Assembly: GCA_037179335.1 (NCBI GenBank)
Contig: JAKZHN010000018.1
Coordinates: forward strand, 372,001 to 436,000
DNA length: 64,000 nucleotides
Reading direction: 5' to 3'
From: Cyclaneusma minus
Lineage: Eukaryota > Ascomycota > Leotiomycetes > Marthamycetales > Marthamycetaceae
The notes under the pieces: model-generated
What the model saw: only the letters and a program-made list of their open reading frames with translations
Database searches by the model: none
Told to the model about the DNA's origin: nothing
Program-made: the position numbers and the translations under genes
In this document: piece by piece, positions 22,004 to 34,806 of the stretch
Numbering within the stretch: the first letter of the stretch is position 1
How the letters are laid out: each line of letters starts with the position of its first letter

Positions 22004-22667
22004 GAGAAGGTCGAAAACCGAGGACGAATACCCACGAGACAAAGCAACCCGATTACACGTAAGTTTATACCCCTGGATGGCTTGTAATTTGTATTTGATG
22101 CTAACCAGAGGGCCCAGGTTTAAGGAACCGTTCCTGTCCTACGCAATCGAGACGAACGAGGACGAAAGCGAAGTGGACAGATCGGCCAGATGGAAAGAAT
22201 TGGCATCGAAGTTTGGGCCACAGAAGCAACCCTGGCGTGAGCTGTTGACGGCGCAAGCTATGTCGAGCTCAGCCGGCTGGACAGACTCGAGCGATTCGAC
22301 GAGGGCGAGAATTGCTTCGCAAGACGGATCCGTCCTGGCACAGCTTCGCGAGCTGGACCCTTACATCCCAGCACAGCGGCCCATCGGCGACGACGAGGGA
22401 ATCGTCGAGCGGCCCACTGTGCGAAGTCCCGATCAAAAGCCGGCGCCGACCTCGCCCATGGTCCCTGAAGTGGCCAAGTCTACCCGAGAACAGAACAACA
22501 GCATTGCGACGGCGCCCTCAAAAGGTCACCCGGCCGGAATCAAGGCACGCTGGCCCGGCACGCTCCGAAGACTTTCAGATGCCCGACTCGGGCGAGGCAG
22601 CGCAACTTTTGTCATTGTTGCCAGAGTCGTCCCGTTTGCAGGTATGGAGATAGGACTTCGCTGTTGA
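22004..22667 (+). CDS. Hypothetical gene, 5' end and 3' end unresolved
   Basis: A canonical 50-nt intron (22059-22108: GTAAGT, GCTAAC, CCAG) joins an upstream reading that ends ...THETKQPDYT to a long exon from 22109. That exon begins GPRFKEPFLSYAIETNEDE and continues through ARWKELASKFGPQKQPWRE. The middle is disordered (DSSDSTRARIASQDG, RSPDQKPAPTSPMVPE). In the joined frame a TGA lies just upstream (22003-22005) with no ATG after it, so the first exon must start at another splice acceptor or the gene is truncated. Near the 3' end a different frame looks more protein-like (SEDFQMPDSGEAAQLLSLL to SSRLQ, followed by a GTATGG donor at 22642), so another exon join or a frameshift is likely. No domain recognised. 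Confidence 0.45.
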
Positions 22668-22846
22668 TGGTCTGGTGTACACGTGTAGGAGGACCTCAAA
22701 ACATGAGAACCAGATAATTAGAAAGAGAAAGAGTCGAAATTTATTATTGCCACACGTCAAGTGTAGGATGGGAGTTTGTGATGTTTTTCACTCATTTCTT
22801 ACAGCAGAGAACCGATCAGGTACTTGGCCTCTGAGCAAAGCGTCCA

Positions 22847-23032
22847 TTGTCGACCATATCGATACTCGACTGGGAAAACCCTAGAATGACTGAGAGTTTG
22901 GCAGATGAAGAAATCATGGGTTTTACGCCGGCGCCCCGGTATCAAACTATGAAAGTAATTAGGGAAGGAGCTTCGGTTTTTACTAACTTTCCAGATGATT
23001 TGACTAACAAGCAACTACTCTCTAGCAGCTAA
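22847..23032 (+). other. Possible coding exon or gene fragment
   Basis: An open stretch reads SILDWENPRMTESLADEEI and FTPAPRYQTMK. GTAATT follows directly, with two CTAAC branch-like sites and acceptors at TTTCCAG and CTCTCTAG, so the last residues of the open frame are probably intron. A strong acceptor (TTTCTTACAG) sits upstream at 22804, but the frame between has a TGA. It may be the end of the hypothetical gene at 22004 or an independent relic. I do not recognise it. Confidence 0.3.
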
Positions 23033-23146
23033 GAAAGGTTGTAAGTTCACCCTATACCGTGCCTTCCTATCCGCTCCTTCCACTGCTACATCTTCCTCTA
23101 CCACCTTATAGATATAAAATAGCCAGATATTTTTATTCAGGCCACA

Positions 23147-23287
23147 GAGCTGTTGGCACAGCTGTAGCGCACCCGGTATCTGAGAGGTCGCAAGGCCTTT
23201 ACCGAGAAATCTGCCCCTGGGGTTGCTGCCAGGTGGCGGATGGCTTGGAGTTCCAGAAGGTCATCCGTTCGAGTCGAATACAGCTCA
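23147..23287 (+). other. tRNA-like element (tRNA pseudogene or tRNA-derived SINE)
   Basis: The first seven bases (GAGCTGT) pair perfectly with 23280-23286 (ACAGCTC), followed by a discriminator-like A. An A-box-like segment (TTGGCACAGCTGTAGCGC) follows the 5' strand, and a B-box-like CGTTCGAGTCG with a T-stem (ATCCG/CGAAT, one C-A mismatch) precedes the 3' strand. The D-stem also has one A-C mismatch. Both mismatches would be cured by G in place of A, as expected from G-to-A decay. The total of 141 nt exceeds a normal tRNA, and I cannot fold a convincing anticodon arm. It is therefore either a tRNA with a long intron, a decayed copy, or a SINE head. Confidence 0.4.
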
Positions 23288-23933
23288 ATCCTTCTTGGCC
23301 ATTGGAAACTTGGCGATTCTGAAATCTAGTATGCTTGTGGGATTGCCCTTTCTTGTCAAGCTGGAGAGTATTGTTGCTGTTCCTCAGCCAGGTACAAGCT
23401 AGCATCTTCTCCTTTTCTAATCCTAGCAGGGTTGATGAGAAAGGATAATATTCATTAGATGGAAAACCGCACTAAGACCAAGCTCATATTTCCCTTTTTT
23501 CGAAGATAAACTGCTTGTATCTCCTGTTTGCGTCTGCTTGCTGGAAAATTAATGCCCGCTGTATCAGGCTTTGCCATAGATACATGTGTACGGTAAACTT
23601 CTGGGGTAATGTTGACAGCATCATGACTTTTCTTCCCAGACGGACGTCCGCCCGCGGTTTGGCGCTGCACTTGCGTGGTTGCTCTCCCGTCGCTACTCAA
23701 ATTTCTGCTTTGCTTCGCTACAGACGATTTCCGTTCTCACGTTTGTCACTGCGTCTCCCGAGTCACCCCCCACCGTCAAGACCTTCGTCCAATTGCCTTC
23801 TTGACAACAACTCCTTCTCCCTCGACTGCCTCTATTACCGCTCGCGTCTGAAGAGCCCAGATCCGCTCTCCCGGCCAACTCCATATTCCATTCTTTCGCT
23901 GCGCGGTGCACCCAGTCGTGATCAAGTGACTTT

Positions 23934-24139
23934 GTGAGTCCCGAATAAATTCGTCCCATCCCTCTCCTGGCGACTAACAAAGAAGCGCTGTAGACACACC
24001 GCCATCACCTTCTAAATCGAAAAGTATGGACTCTGACGACGACTTTCGCCGTCTCTACGCCGCCAGGGTCGATTGGGGTACCCTAGAAGATCCGGTAGTT
24101 TTCGCGGTCGGTGCTTGCAGTTTTTATAGCGCTTATTAA
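23934..24139 (+). pseudogene. Gene start truncated by the AT-rich island
   Basis: A canonical intron (23934-23993: GTGAGT, GCGACTAAC, CTGTAG) precedes an ATG at 24026, as expected for a 5'-UTR intron. The frame reads MDSDDDFRRLYAARVDWGTL then EDPVVFAVGAC and enters AT-rich DNA at about 24120, stopping at 24139 after only 37 codons. The upstream 400 bp (23515-23930) has normal composition and CT-rich promoter-like sequence. I read this as a real gene whose body has been lost or displaced by the island. Family not recognised. Confidence 0.5.
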
Positions 24140-25859
24140 TTCTTGGCAGTAATTTGCAATTTAGTAGTTTATTCGATATATTTGGTGGTTTTTATTTAAA
24201 TACCCTTTTTTCGATTTTATCGATATTTTATTTTTTATTTAATTTTAGGCTTTTTCAATTTGATTGGAAATACTATTTTCAATTTAATTGAAAAAACTAT
24301 TTCAATTGTATTTATTATTTTTAAATACAGATTGTTTGATTTTTTAAAATCAAAACTCAATTTAATAAATATAAACTCAATTTTAAAATTAAACACTATT
24401 AAAGGCAATAAATGCTTTTGCTATTGCCGCTATTTTTAATATATTAGTTTTTCTATTTTTTATTGCTTTGGCTTTTATAGCTATTATAAAATATTTCAAA
24501 ATCAATTAATATTAAAATTTAGTAATTTCTCCAATTTAAATTGATTTTTTTATTTTTTTTATTTTTTTTTAATATTTCTAATTTAATTATATATAGTTTA
24601 TTGGTTATTCATAATATTTTACTTTTTTTACTTTTTATTTATGCTTTATAAAAATTTCCTTTAATTTCTATATTTTATAAACTTTTTGCTTAATTTTTGC
24701 TATAGCGGAAAATACTAGCAATATATTATTTATGCAAATATATTTTTTAAAAATTTAAAAAAAAGATTCTAAAAATAATTAAGCAATTTAATTTTTTTAT
24801 TAAATTTAATAGCATTAATAATACGCTTTGGGCCTATTTTTATTAATTTAAATATATTATTTATAATTTTAATAAATCAAATAAGATTTTTAAGGAATTT
24901 CCGGAGTTTGTTTAATAATAAAATTAATTTGCTAAATTCTAATTTCTTTTTAATAGAAAAAATTATTATACTGCGCTAAAAAATAAAAATAAATAATTAA
25001 ATAGCAAATGCCTCTTTAAAAATATTATTATTAAATTCAAAATTAATAAAAGTAATATTATTTAAAATAAACCCCAATTTATTAGCAATATTTTTAAAAA
25101 TTGGAAAGCTTTTTATTTATAGCTTTTTCGCATGATTTTTGCGAAAAAATCCGGATATTAATTTTAATTAATACCAATGCAATAATTGCAAATTTAATAG
25201 CGTTAGCGGCCAATTTTATTTTAATTGTTTTTATTTATTTGGCTGCTTATATAGCAATTGCTATTAATTGAGCCAATAAAAAAATAAATATTGTATTATA
25301 AAAAATATTTTATTAAAATATTTTCAATATTGCGCAAAGGCTAGAAATATAATCAATATTTTTTTAATTTTTTTAATTTTTAAGTTTTTGCTAATTAATA
25401 TATTTTATTTAATATTCTAGCAGAATATATAATTTAATTTATTAAAAACATTAATAGCAATATAAAATTACTATATTCAATTAATTGCTAATAATTGCTT
25501 TGTTTAAATTTTAAATTATATAATTAAGCCAGTATTTATGCTATATAAATATTTTTTATATTATTAGCATGTGTTTTTCTATTAAATACTAATTCTATTT
25601 ATTAAAATTTTTAAAATAAAAAATTATTTAATTTTATCTAGCCGCCGTTATTTTTGGTATCAATTTTAAAAATTCCGGTATATGATTTTAAAAATAATAA
25701 TTTGTTTAATAAATTTAATAAAATCAAGGCATTTGCAAAAAAATTAAAAAAAAATTGTTTTAAAAAAATAAAAAAATAAAAAGAATTAATTAATGAAATA
25801 AAAGATATTGGTAAAAAGCGAATTTAATAAAAAAAATTAAAAATTAAAAAAAAATTAAT
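24140..25859. other. AT-rich filler, left part of island
   Basis: Long A/T runs, no open frame of note and no tandem repeat I can define. Rare GC-containing spots (for example TAGCCGCCG near 25640) are probably survivors of repeated elements. Confidence 0.5.
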
Positions 25860-26135
25860 AAAACAACAGAGAAAGTATTGCGGAAGGCAAAAAGAAAATT
25901 AGCAAGACTTTAGGCCGCTTATAGAAATACTATTAAAAATTATATTATTAATAATAATGGCTAGATTAATAATATAAATCTTAATAATACGAATATTAAT
26001 AATATAAAAATTAATAACGCGGATATTAATAATATAGATATTAATAACGCAAATATTAATAATATAAATATTGCTAATGCAAATATTGCTAATGCAAATG
26101 CAATTTATTATAAATTAAAAAAATATATTTATCGT
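25860..26135 (+). repeat. Relic coding stretch with Asn/Ile tandem repeats
   Basis: A plus-strand frame begins TTEKVLRKAKRKLARL, has two TAG codons, and runs into repeats of ATTAATAATATA and ATTAATAACGC (about 25970-26110) that read NINN(I/A)(D/N/K). The repeat then switches to INIANANIANANA. The basic head followed by a repeat-rich linker looks like part of an old protein, perhaps from a transposable element, but I cannot name it. Confidence 0.4.
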
Positions 26136-26595
26136 TTTTTTTAAAAAAAGTAAAATTAGCTATATATAGCTATTTAAAAATATTAGACCTATTAAATAAA
26201 ATCAAATAAAATGATAAAAAAGAAATTGCTTTTATTATTACTAATATTATATTTTTAAATTATTTTTCTATTTTTTATAAAAATCCTGTATTTAATTTAA
26301 GCTATATTATTATTTTTCGCAAAATTAATTCCTTTATTGGCCTATTAGCTAATATATAAAAGAATTATGCTTTGGTCAAAAAATTCTATAAAATTTTTTT
26401 ATTTTTATTTTTAAAAAATTTTATTTTAAAATTTAGCTTTATTATTTTATTTAGAAAATATGCAATAAAAAAATAAAATAAAAATAAAAGCAAACTTCCA
26501 AGTAAAAGTTTTAATAATATTTATTTATATAAAATAAAAATTATTAAAAAGCAAAACATATAAGGGTTTGCAAATAATTTTTATTTAAATAAAAT

Positions 26596-26793
26596 TTATA
26601 AAAAAAGCTTTATTAGGATAATAACATAAAAAAAACTTATAAAAAAAAGCTTTATTAAAATGGTAGTATAAAAAAGCTTTATACGTTTTTTATTAGAATA
26701 ATAATATAAAATAGGCTTATAAAAAGAAATTTTATTAAAAATATAATATAAGCAATAATATAAAGGAAATTTATAAAAAACTGCTTTGCGCAA
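26596..26793. repeat. Degenerate tandem repeat, about 45-bp units
   Basis: Units combine GCTTTATTA, an AATAATATAAAA-like block and CTTATAAAAA, recurring four times with small indels. The minus-strand frame through it (SFYKPILYYYSNKKRIKLFY...) is a by-product of the repeat. Confidence 0.5.
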
Positions 26794-27288
26794 AATTTAA
26801 AATTGATATAAATATATATAAAAAGGAATTTAATAGAAAATTGAAATTCAATAGCTAATTAATTATTAACTTATTGCAATAATTGGCTTGCCCTTTTTAT
26901 ATTTTTTTTATTGCTTATTCTTTTATATTTTACAAATAATTTTATTTTTAACGTATATACGCAAATATATATGCAATTTAAATATTTTTTTTTTATTAGC
27001 AATAATAGCGATTTTCGATTGGAGAATTTAATATAAATTATAATAGCCTTTTTTTGTTTTAATTATAAAACTTTTATAAAATTATATATATATATAGCTT
27101 GGATAAAATATTTAAAAATTAGCAGGCTTTAATAGCAATTCTAAATTGAAAATTTTAAATATTCTTTTTTGGCATTTTAATACGCAAAATTTATATTAAT
27201 TAATTGCAAAAACTTAGTATTTGCATTATATAATTGCTTTTTTTAAATATTTAATATTTAAATTATTATTGCTAAATAATTGTTATAG

Positions 27289-27505
27289 TGGTCAAAAATA
27301 AATTGGCAAATAGGGTGCGTTATACGTATTCCTTAGCTATAAAAAATAGCCGCTGCCTTTCTCGAATAAAAATTGCAGCGCCTAAATATTGTGCGCTAAA
27401 AGCCTCGCTTAGCTTTTTTAATAAGCAATGCTTTTTTTTTGTGCACCTTTAGCGTACGTGCTTTATAAGGTGCCCGCAGGGCGCCCTTTTTAGCCCCGTA
27501 TAATA
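27289..27505 (-). repeat. 3' LTR of the Ty3/gypsy element
   Basis: 217 bp, the same length as the partner. Its minus-strand start is decayed from TGTCACACGG to TATTATACGG. The plus-strand core GGTGCCCGCAGGGCGCCCTT is almost intact in both copies. Confidence 0.88.
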
Positions 27506-27525
27506 ATTATTTCCCCTTTTATAGC
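27506..27525 (-). other. Polypurine tract
   Basis: On the minus strand ATAAAAGGGGAAATAAT abuts the 3' LTR. This is where plus-strand DNA synthesis is primed in LTR elements. Confidence 0.7.
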
Positions 27526-29389
27526 TTTGGGCCCCGGAGCTTCCGAATACGAACTCTCGCTTTTTGGTGGTCCGATATTTGGCTTTGGTTATTAATTTTG
27601 GTTTTTTATTTTGGCCGCGTAAATTGGTAGGCTTTTATTGGTTTGCTATTATTAATAACCACTTTTAAATTTATTTTTGCCTAATTTTTAAATTTTTTAT
27701 TCTAATATATAGCTTGCATTATTTATTATTAATTGATTTTATGCTTTTGTTTAATTATTTTAATTATTTTAATTTCTATTTTCTTATATTAAGATTTATT
27801 GGGGGTTTATTGTTTTTATTAGCTTATATATGCTTTTCCCGCTTTTGCGCATGCCTTTTTTATAAATACCGAAAAGTTAATATAATAGCGGCTTATTTTA
27901 AATAATTAAATTTAAGGTTTTTTAAATTTTTTCCTTTTTTTTCTTTTATACGCGTATTATGCATTTTTTGCAATAATGGTATATTAACCTTTAATTGCGT
28001 TTTTAATCTCGATTTGGTTTTTAATTTTTCGGCGAATTTTAGGATTTTTATTATTATTATTATAGCAATTATACTAGGCCTTATTAAAGCTTTTTTTATA
28101 TAAAGCCGGCGTTTTTATTTTTATTAGGCTTTTTTTTATTATTGCTTTATACGGGTTTTTCAATATACGTTTTTTTAATAAAAATCAGGCCCCCCTTTTT
28201 TTTTCTTAATTTTAATATTATAGCCTTTAATATTTTTAATTGCAAAATATAAAATTTTGGCGGCGGCTTATTTTAAGCTTTGTATAATAAAGGTTTTGGC
28301 CGTAATTGTGGTGGTAATATTAAGTTTGCGGTTTTGCTACAAAATTTAAATTATATTTTTACCAAGCCCGCATTTGCGCTTTAAATTTAAATTTAAATTT
28401 ATTATATATAAAGCTTTTATTTAAACCCTTTTTGCAAAACCCTTAGTATTTGTAATTAGGCCGCAAATAATTTTAAATGCGATTATTATTATAGTAATTA
28501 TGAGCCCCTTTATTATATAATAAGCTTATATATTTTTTTTGCCAACTAATTCATTATTTTATAAATTTCCGCTATTTAAATTTCCCTATTTAATATAGCT
28601 TATAATGCCCTTATAATTTACCGCCATTATTATACCAAAATTTAAGCCTTTTTTAAAAACCAATGCGCCAATTATAATAATAAATTAATCCAATTAAAAA
28701 ATAATATAAAGGCTATTGGGACTTTATTCCGCTTTAAAATTTATGCTTTTTTAAGGTATAAAATACGCAATGCATTTAAGGATATTATAGCTGCAATAAT
28801 AGCTTTAATTAAAATTATTTCTGCAATTTATATTTTAATATATGTAGCGGTTAATATTTAATATTATTTAATAAATATATTTCTTGCCTTGTTTGCATAT
28901 ATTTAATTAAGGTATAAATAAATTATAATTTTAACCATTTTTTAACGATATTTTATTTAATATAAAAAGAACACCGGGTTTTTAATAATATAATATAAAA
29001 TATGGAAATTGTAAAATTAATATATATAAATTGGGTTTTTAAAAATATTATAGGTTTTTTGGTTTTGCTAGCCGGATTTATTTTATTTAATATACGGAAT
29101 TTATAATTTTTATTTATATATTTTATAGTTTTTAATTAAATTAAGCTTATTGACCAATTTTTAATTTTTTTAATTTTTTTATAAAGTATAATTTTATTTA
29201 ATTTAATTTAAAATATAAAAAAATAATTAAGTCTATATTTTTATTTTTGCTTTTATTTAATATTATATATAATTGGGCGTTTCCCATTTAAATATGAGGG
29301 TAAAGCTGGCCTTTTGGCATTTTGTTTTAAGTTTTGCGCTTTTTTAATAATTTTTCCGCTATTATTATAATTTAGCTTTGGTGTTTTTT

Positions 29390-32300
29390 TAATAAATTTG
29401 CTTAAAATTATTGAGGCATTTTTAAGGTTTTTTTGGGCCAGTATTTGGTCCCAATTTCGGCTTCAGCCTTTTTAATATACGCAAAATATAAATTAACCGT
29501 TTTTATTTTTTTTATATGCCATAATGTTTTTATTTTTTATTTTTGGTTATTTTTAAGGTTTTTAAAATTTTTAAAATAAGGTTTATATACGCCATTCTAA
29601 AATACTTTAATAAATTTTAAAAGGTTAATATAAAAAATATTATATAGTTTTTTTAATTAAAATTTAAACGGAAATTTTAAATAATAAGCTCGGGCTCCTA
29701 TTTTTTCGGTAATGAAAAAAGGGCCTATACATTTTTTTGCTAGCTTTCCGGCCTTAAAACGCATATTTTTAATAAATAAAAAAACCCAGTTCTTTTTATT
29801 AAAATTTATAGCCTTATATGTTTTTGCATATTATTTTATATATTTATTAATAGCATTTTCCCAATTTTTGCAATAGCATATATTGGCTATATTATATTCG
29901 TTTTTTGCTTTTTTATATTAGGCACCCTAATTTTTATAAATTATATAGGGAAATTAAGGCTAATTCATAAATAATATCCGTATATTATATAAAAATTCTT
30001 TTTTTCCAGCATGTTTTATTTTGCATTATTATAAGCAAATTTTGCTATAGCCAATTAAATTGCCTAATTTGTTTTTTATTATAGCAATATTATATATAGG
30101 CCTTTAAAATTTGGTTTACTTGCTTTATTTATTTATCTATTTAAAAATAAAATACGGTGCTATATTTGTATATTGTATAAAATTTATAATAAAAGACTTT
30201 TTATAATACGCTGGTAAATATTAAGCCATAATTAAATATAATAATTTTAGGGATTTTTATAAAATAAACAACTTTATTAAAGAACAATCTTATTAAAAAT
30301 TGTATATTAATATTTTTAATTATATATATAAATTGCATAGCCTTAATATAATAATTTAGTATTACCAAAATAGTATTATATATTTTGCTTATATATTATA
30401 ATTTTGGCAAGCGTATTATAAAATTTTATAATAAATATATTTATAATTTATTGGCTAAAAATAAAGGCTATAGCTAATTATAAGGTATATATTGGCGGGT
30501 TTTATTTTGCTAGCAAATATAGCAATTGCGTATATAATTTTGTATTTTTGTATTTATATTCGGCTAATAATATTTGTAATAAATTAAAATTAAAATTTAG
30601 TTTATTTTAAAATAGCCTGCTAATTTGCTATATAATATGTTTATTGCAAAAATATATAATTTGCCTTTTTTTATATAATATACCATTTTTAAATTGCTAT
30701 TATTTATTTTTATACAATATAAATTGGTTTTATATTTTTATTATATTTTTATTATATTTTTATTATTTTTAAGCTTTAAAAATAATTATAAAGCTTGCTT
30801 TAATTATTCCGGCTTTTGGATTTTTATAGCTTAAATAAAATACAGCTTTTTGCTTGGAAATTTGCGTTTATAATATATAAATAAAGCGTATAGCATTAAT
30901 TTCCCGGTTTAATAGCATTAATTAAAATGCAATTGCCGTATTTGCAAAAGCAGCCATGTTTTTTAAAAATTATATATTTAATATATAATTAAATAAATAG
31001 CAAAGCTTTTGCTATAATATAGGCAAAAACCTTTTTAATATTTTTATTTAAGAATTTTTTACTATTTTTTTTATAGTTTAGCCTATAAAAAATTTAGCGG
31101 GGGTTTTAACTTTTATAATATATTTAATGTTAAAATTATAAGGTTTTAATTTTATAGCCTATTTTGCTTAATATTTATTAAACTTTTTTGCGTTTATAAA
31201 GGAGTATAAATTATTATAATTTAAAAGCATTTAAATTTTATAATATAAGCCTTTAATATATTATTTCTAGCATTAAAAAAATTTATAATTGCAAGCAATT
31301 TAATATTATATATTTAATATATTAATTTTATATTAATTAATTTATAAAACCAAAAGGCTATTAAATGCTAATAATATTATATTAAATTATTTAAATTTCT
31401 AAATTGCTTTAAAATCCCTAATATTGCGAATTTAAAAGCATTATACACAATTTGCAAATGCTTTATAAAATCGAAATATCGCAATATTAACTTGCTTGCA
31501 AATGCATTTTTAATGCATTAAAAGGCTTTTTATGCTTTTAAAGGCCATTTAAATAGGCCCTTTTTTTTGCCATTTATATTATTAATAAACAGGTTAATTA
31601 TAGGCAATATAATTTTGCTATATTTTAAAATAAACCGTTTATAAAAATCAGCTTATTTTAAAAGCAATTGCAATTATATATATATAATTAATATAGGCCA
31701 TTTTTAAATAATGCGCACCTTTTCCGGCTTGATATATATATTGTTGTTTTATTATTATAAAGTCTAAAAATAAAACTTTATTTATTTTAAATTTGCATTT
31801 ACTTTTTTTTATAAAAAAAGTATTTTTATAGCTTTTTAAATACGGCTTTTATATATTTATTATATTTGCTAAGGTTTTTTAAATAAATTAAAATATTATT
31901 AAAATAAATTACTATAATAACATTTAAAAAAAATTAAACGCTATATTTATATAAGCTTAAAATATAATTGGCGCATTTATTAATTTAAATAATATTATCA
32001 AGTATTTAAAATAGCTATATTTTATATAAAATGCCTTTTTTTATATATATATACGGATTTTATAATACATTTTTGAAATTTAGCTTAATAAAGATTTTGG
32101 CTTTTTTTAATTTAGCTAGAAATTTATTAATAAAAAAAAATAGGCAACCATTTTTAATAATAATATTATTTAATGTTTTATAATTAATATATAATTGCAA
32201 ATTACCATTTTTTTAAATATAAAGAATATAAAAGCTTTTGTTGGGCTTTTTAATTTGCGAATTTAGCCTTTTATTAGCGTATTATTAAAATATTTTTTTA

Positions 32301-32450
32301 GCGTAATTAGCTATTTTTTAAATAGCTTATAAATAAATTAATAAAATAAATTTATTTTGGTTTTTATAATATAATCTCAATTGAAATATACGGATAATAT
32401 ACCAATTTTTATTATATTAAAAATATTATTAAAACGGCTTAGTTTTTTTA
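29390..32450 (-). pseudogene. Pol relic (reverse transcriptase, integrase) of the Ty3/gypsy element
   Basis: Minus-strand reading. At 31977-31960 NAPIIF, then after a stop (TAA, probably from CAA) AYINIAFNFF, the relic of the RT motif around FxxxNAPxxFQ. At 31906-31889 YFNNIL stands where YxDDIL belongs, followed by IYLKNLSKY. Around 30000-30120 a piece resembles the integrase segment before ...FAYNxxxH. At 29793-29669 there is an uninterrupted stretch containing MRFKAGKLAKKCIGPFFITE and KIGARAYYLKFP, the GPY/F module of Ty3-type integrases, followed by NIFYINLLKF. Around 29460-29411 TKYWPKKTLKMP may be a chromodomain remnant (NTWEPxxNL), which would make it a chromovirus; this last point is weak. 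Frames shift between blocks. Confidence 0.78.
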
Positions 32451-33199
32451 ATTTTTTATATTTTAATTTTTTGCTTTAATTTTAATTTTGGTTTTGCTAT
32501 ATATTTTTCGCGGGTATTTTTAATATTTAGCAATTTACGGCCTTAAAAGCATATTGGAATCCAGGTTTTTTTATTAAAACTTTAATATTTTACCCAATAT
32601 ATATATAATAGGGTTTTTATTTAAATCTGTGGTATTTTTTATAAAAAAATAGCTTTCCGTTTATTTTGCTAAATATTATTTTATATAATTTAATATTATA
32701 TTTTTAGCTTTTATATATAGGGTATTTTATATATAATAATTTTTTGTTTACTATATTTAAAGCATAAATTATTGCACCTAGCTTTTTTAATTTATCCAGC
32801 TTATTTTAAGCAATAACTTTTTATTTAATTTGGCATTTATAAATAAAGCTGGCCTTAGCCCAATTATAATATTTATTACCTATTTATTTAAGCTAAGGTA
32901 TATTTAAAAGCAAGTTATATAAATATGCGGGTATTTTATATATTTTAATGCTTTGGTTTTTTATATTACCCTTATTATTAAAAATTTTAATAAAAGTTTT
33001 ATAGCATTATTTAATTTTTAATTTATTTTTATTAAAAAAGCAAATTTATAAATATTGCATATATATACCAATCTATTTTTAGTTTTTTGCAAATATTAAT
33101 AATATAAATTTTTATTTAATCCATTATTAATAAAAGCAAAAACGGGAATTATATTCTAAATATTAATTAAAATTAAATAACTAATTATTATATGCTTTT

Positions 33200-34700
33200 G
33201 CCCTATAAAAAAATCGTTAAATTGGGCAGTTATTGGCGATTTTTTTTCTAATTATTATATTTATGCTTATAATTTATAAAATTAGGGGTTTTATTTGCGG
33301 CTTTTATAAAAGGGCTTTAATTATATTTATTTAAACCATAACCATTATAATTTTGGCTATAATTAAAGCCATTTTTATATAATTGGCCATTTTTTTTATA
33401 GCCGCCAAAGCTATTGCCGTTTAAAATATACGTTTTATTATCGGGCTATTTATATTTGCGGGCTTTATATTTAAATTATTAGTAATTTTAGCATTTTTTT
33501 TATAAATAAAATTGGCTAGGCTATAATTATTAAAACCATAATTAAAATATAAAAAAACCCGGCATTAATTTTGGCCGTATTACTGGCCTTTATTTTAATA
33601 ATAGCTATTTGTTTTGTTTTTATAATTAAATTAATATTAAATTGCTATATTATTTTTTAAAATACTATGCAAATTTTATAGTTTACTATAATTATTATAT
33701 TGCTTTTTTAAATTATTTGCATTAAATATATTTTTGGCTTTAAATCGGAAATTAGGCTTATTTTTGCGCTTAATATTTTTAGCTATATTAAATATATATT
33801 ATATATTAATTTATAATTAATTGCATTATTAAATAATAAAATCCTATTTAATATTATTGCAAAGTTTAAAAATAAAGTAAGTATTAGAAAATATAAAAAG
33901 CACGTTTTTTATATAAAAAAGCAAAATTTTTATTTTGCAATAGAATTTTTTAATTGTTTTTTGTTCTAAGCCTTTTTAGCAAATTGGTTTAATGCATGCA
34001 ATATATATTATTGTTTTGCATTTATTATATTTAATATTAGATTTTATATATTTTATATATTTTTTTAATTTATAATTTATTTAATAATGCTATTATATAA
34101 TATATATGCGGTTTTTAAACGCAATTAAAATATAATAAATATAAATTATATTATTTTCCGGAAAAAAGGTTTAAAATTGCGCATTAAATTAATTTTATAG
34201 GCAATTAAACCATTTATAATATTTGTATATATTATATATATAATATAGCTTAATATTTAGCATACAGGGATTTTTGGGCATGCAAAACCTTTTGGTAATT
34301 AATTGCTTATTATTAGAGTTTAAGCCAAATGGGCTATATTTATAAATAAGGGTTGCAATTTTGGCTTGCAATTTCGCAATCCTTTTCTTGGCTTTAAATT
34401 TTTAAATAATTTATTAAATGCCTATAAAATTGTTGGAATTTAAATTTGCTTGGCCTTAAATTAAGCTGGGAGCAAAAGCGGAAGCTTAATTAATTTTGCC
34501 TTTATATAGCATATTCGCATATTTGGCTGGGGCGCCTTAATTATTAATACCGGTAACGCATTTATTAGCACCATTAATAAATACATTATTGCCTTTATTA
34601 AATGCGGTTTTTTAATTTGGCCTATAAATTCCGCCGGCAATGCTGCCAATATTAAGCTCCTCTAAAATTAGACAAAATTGGTTTTTAGGGCTTTTAATAC
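33200..34700 (-). pseudogene. Gag-like relic of the Ty3/gypsy element
   Basis: Directly inside the 5' LTR the minus strand shows broken protein-like pieces: AKKRIAKLQAKIATLIYKY near 34360, a coiled-coil-like head as in fungal Gag, and a Gly/Asn/Tyr-rich stretch near 33360 (NSFGGYKKNGQLYKNGFN) typical of a Gag C-terminus. Multiple stops and shifts. Called by position and composition only. Confidence 0.5.
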
Positions 34701-34806
34701 AATGTTTATAGGTAAAATTGTTGCCGGGTTTGCGGCTAGCAAATTGGATAATTATTATTTTGCCAAATTATTGCCTTTTAAAATAAAAGCGGCTATTTTA
34801 TTAAAA

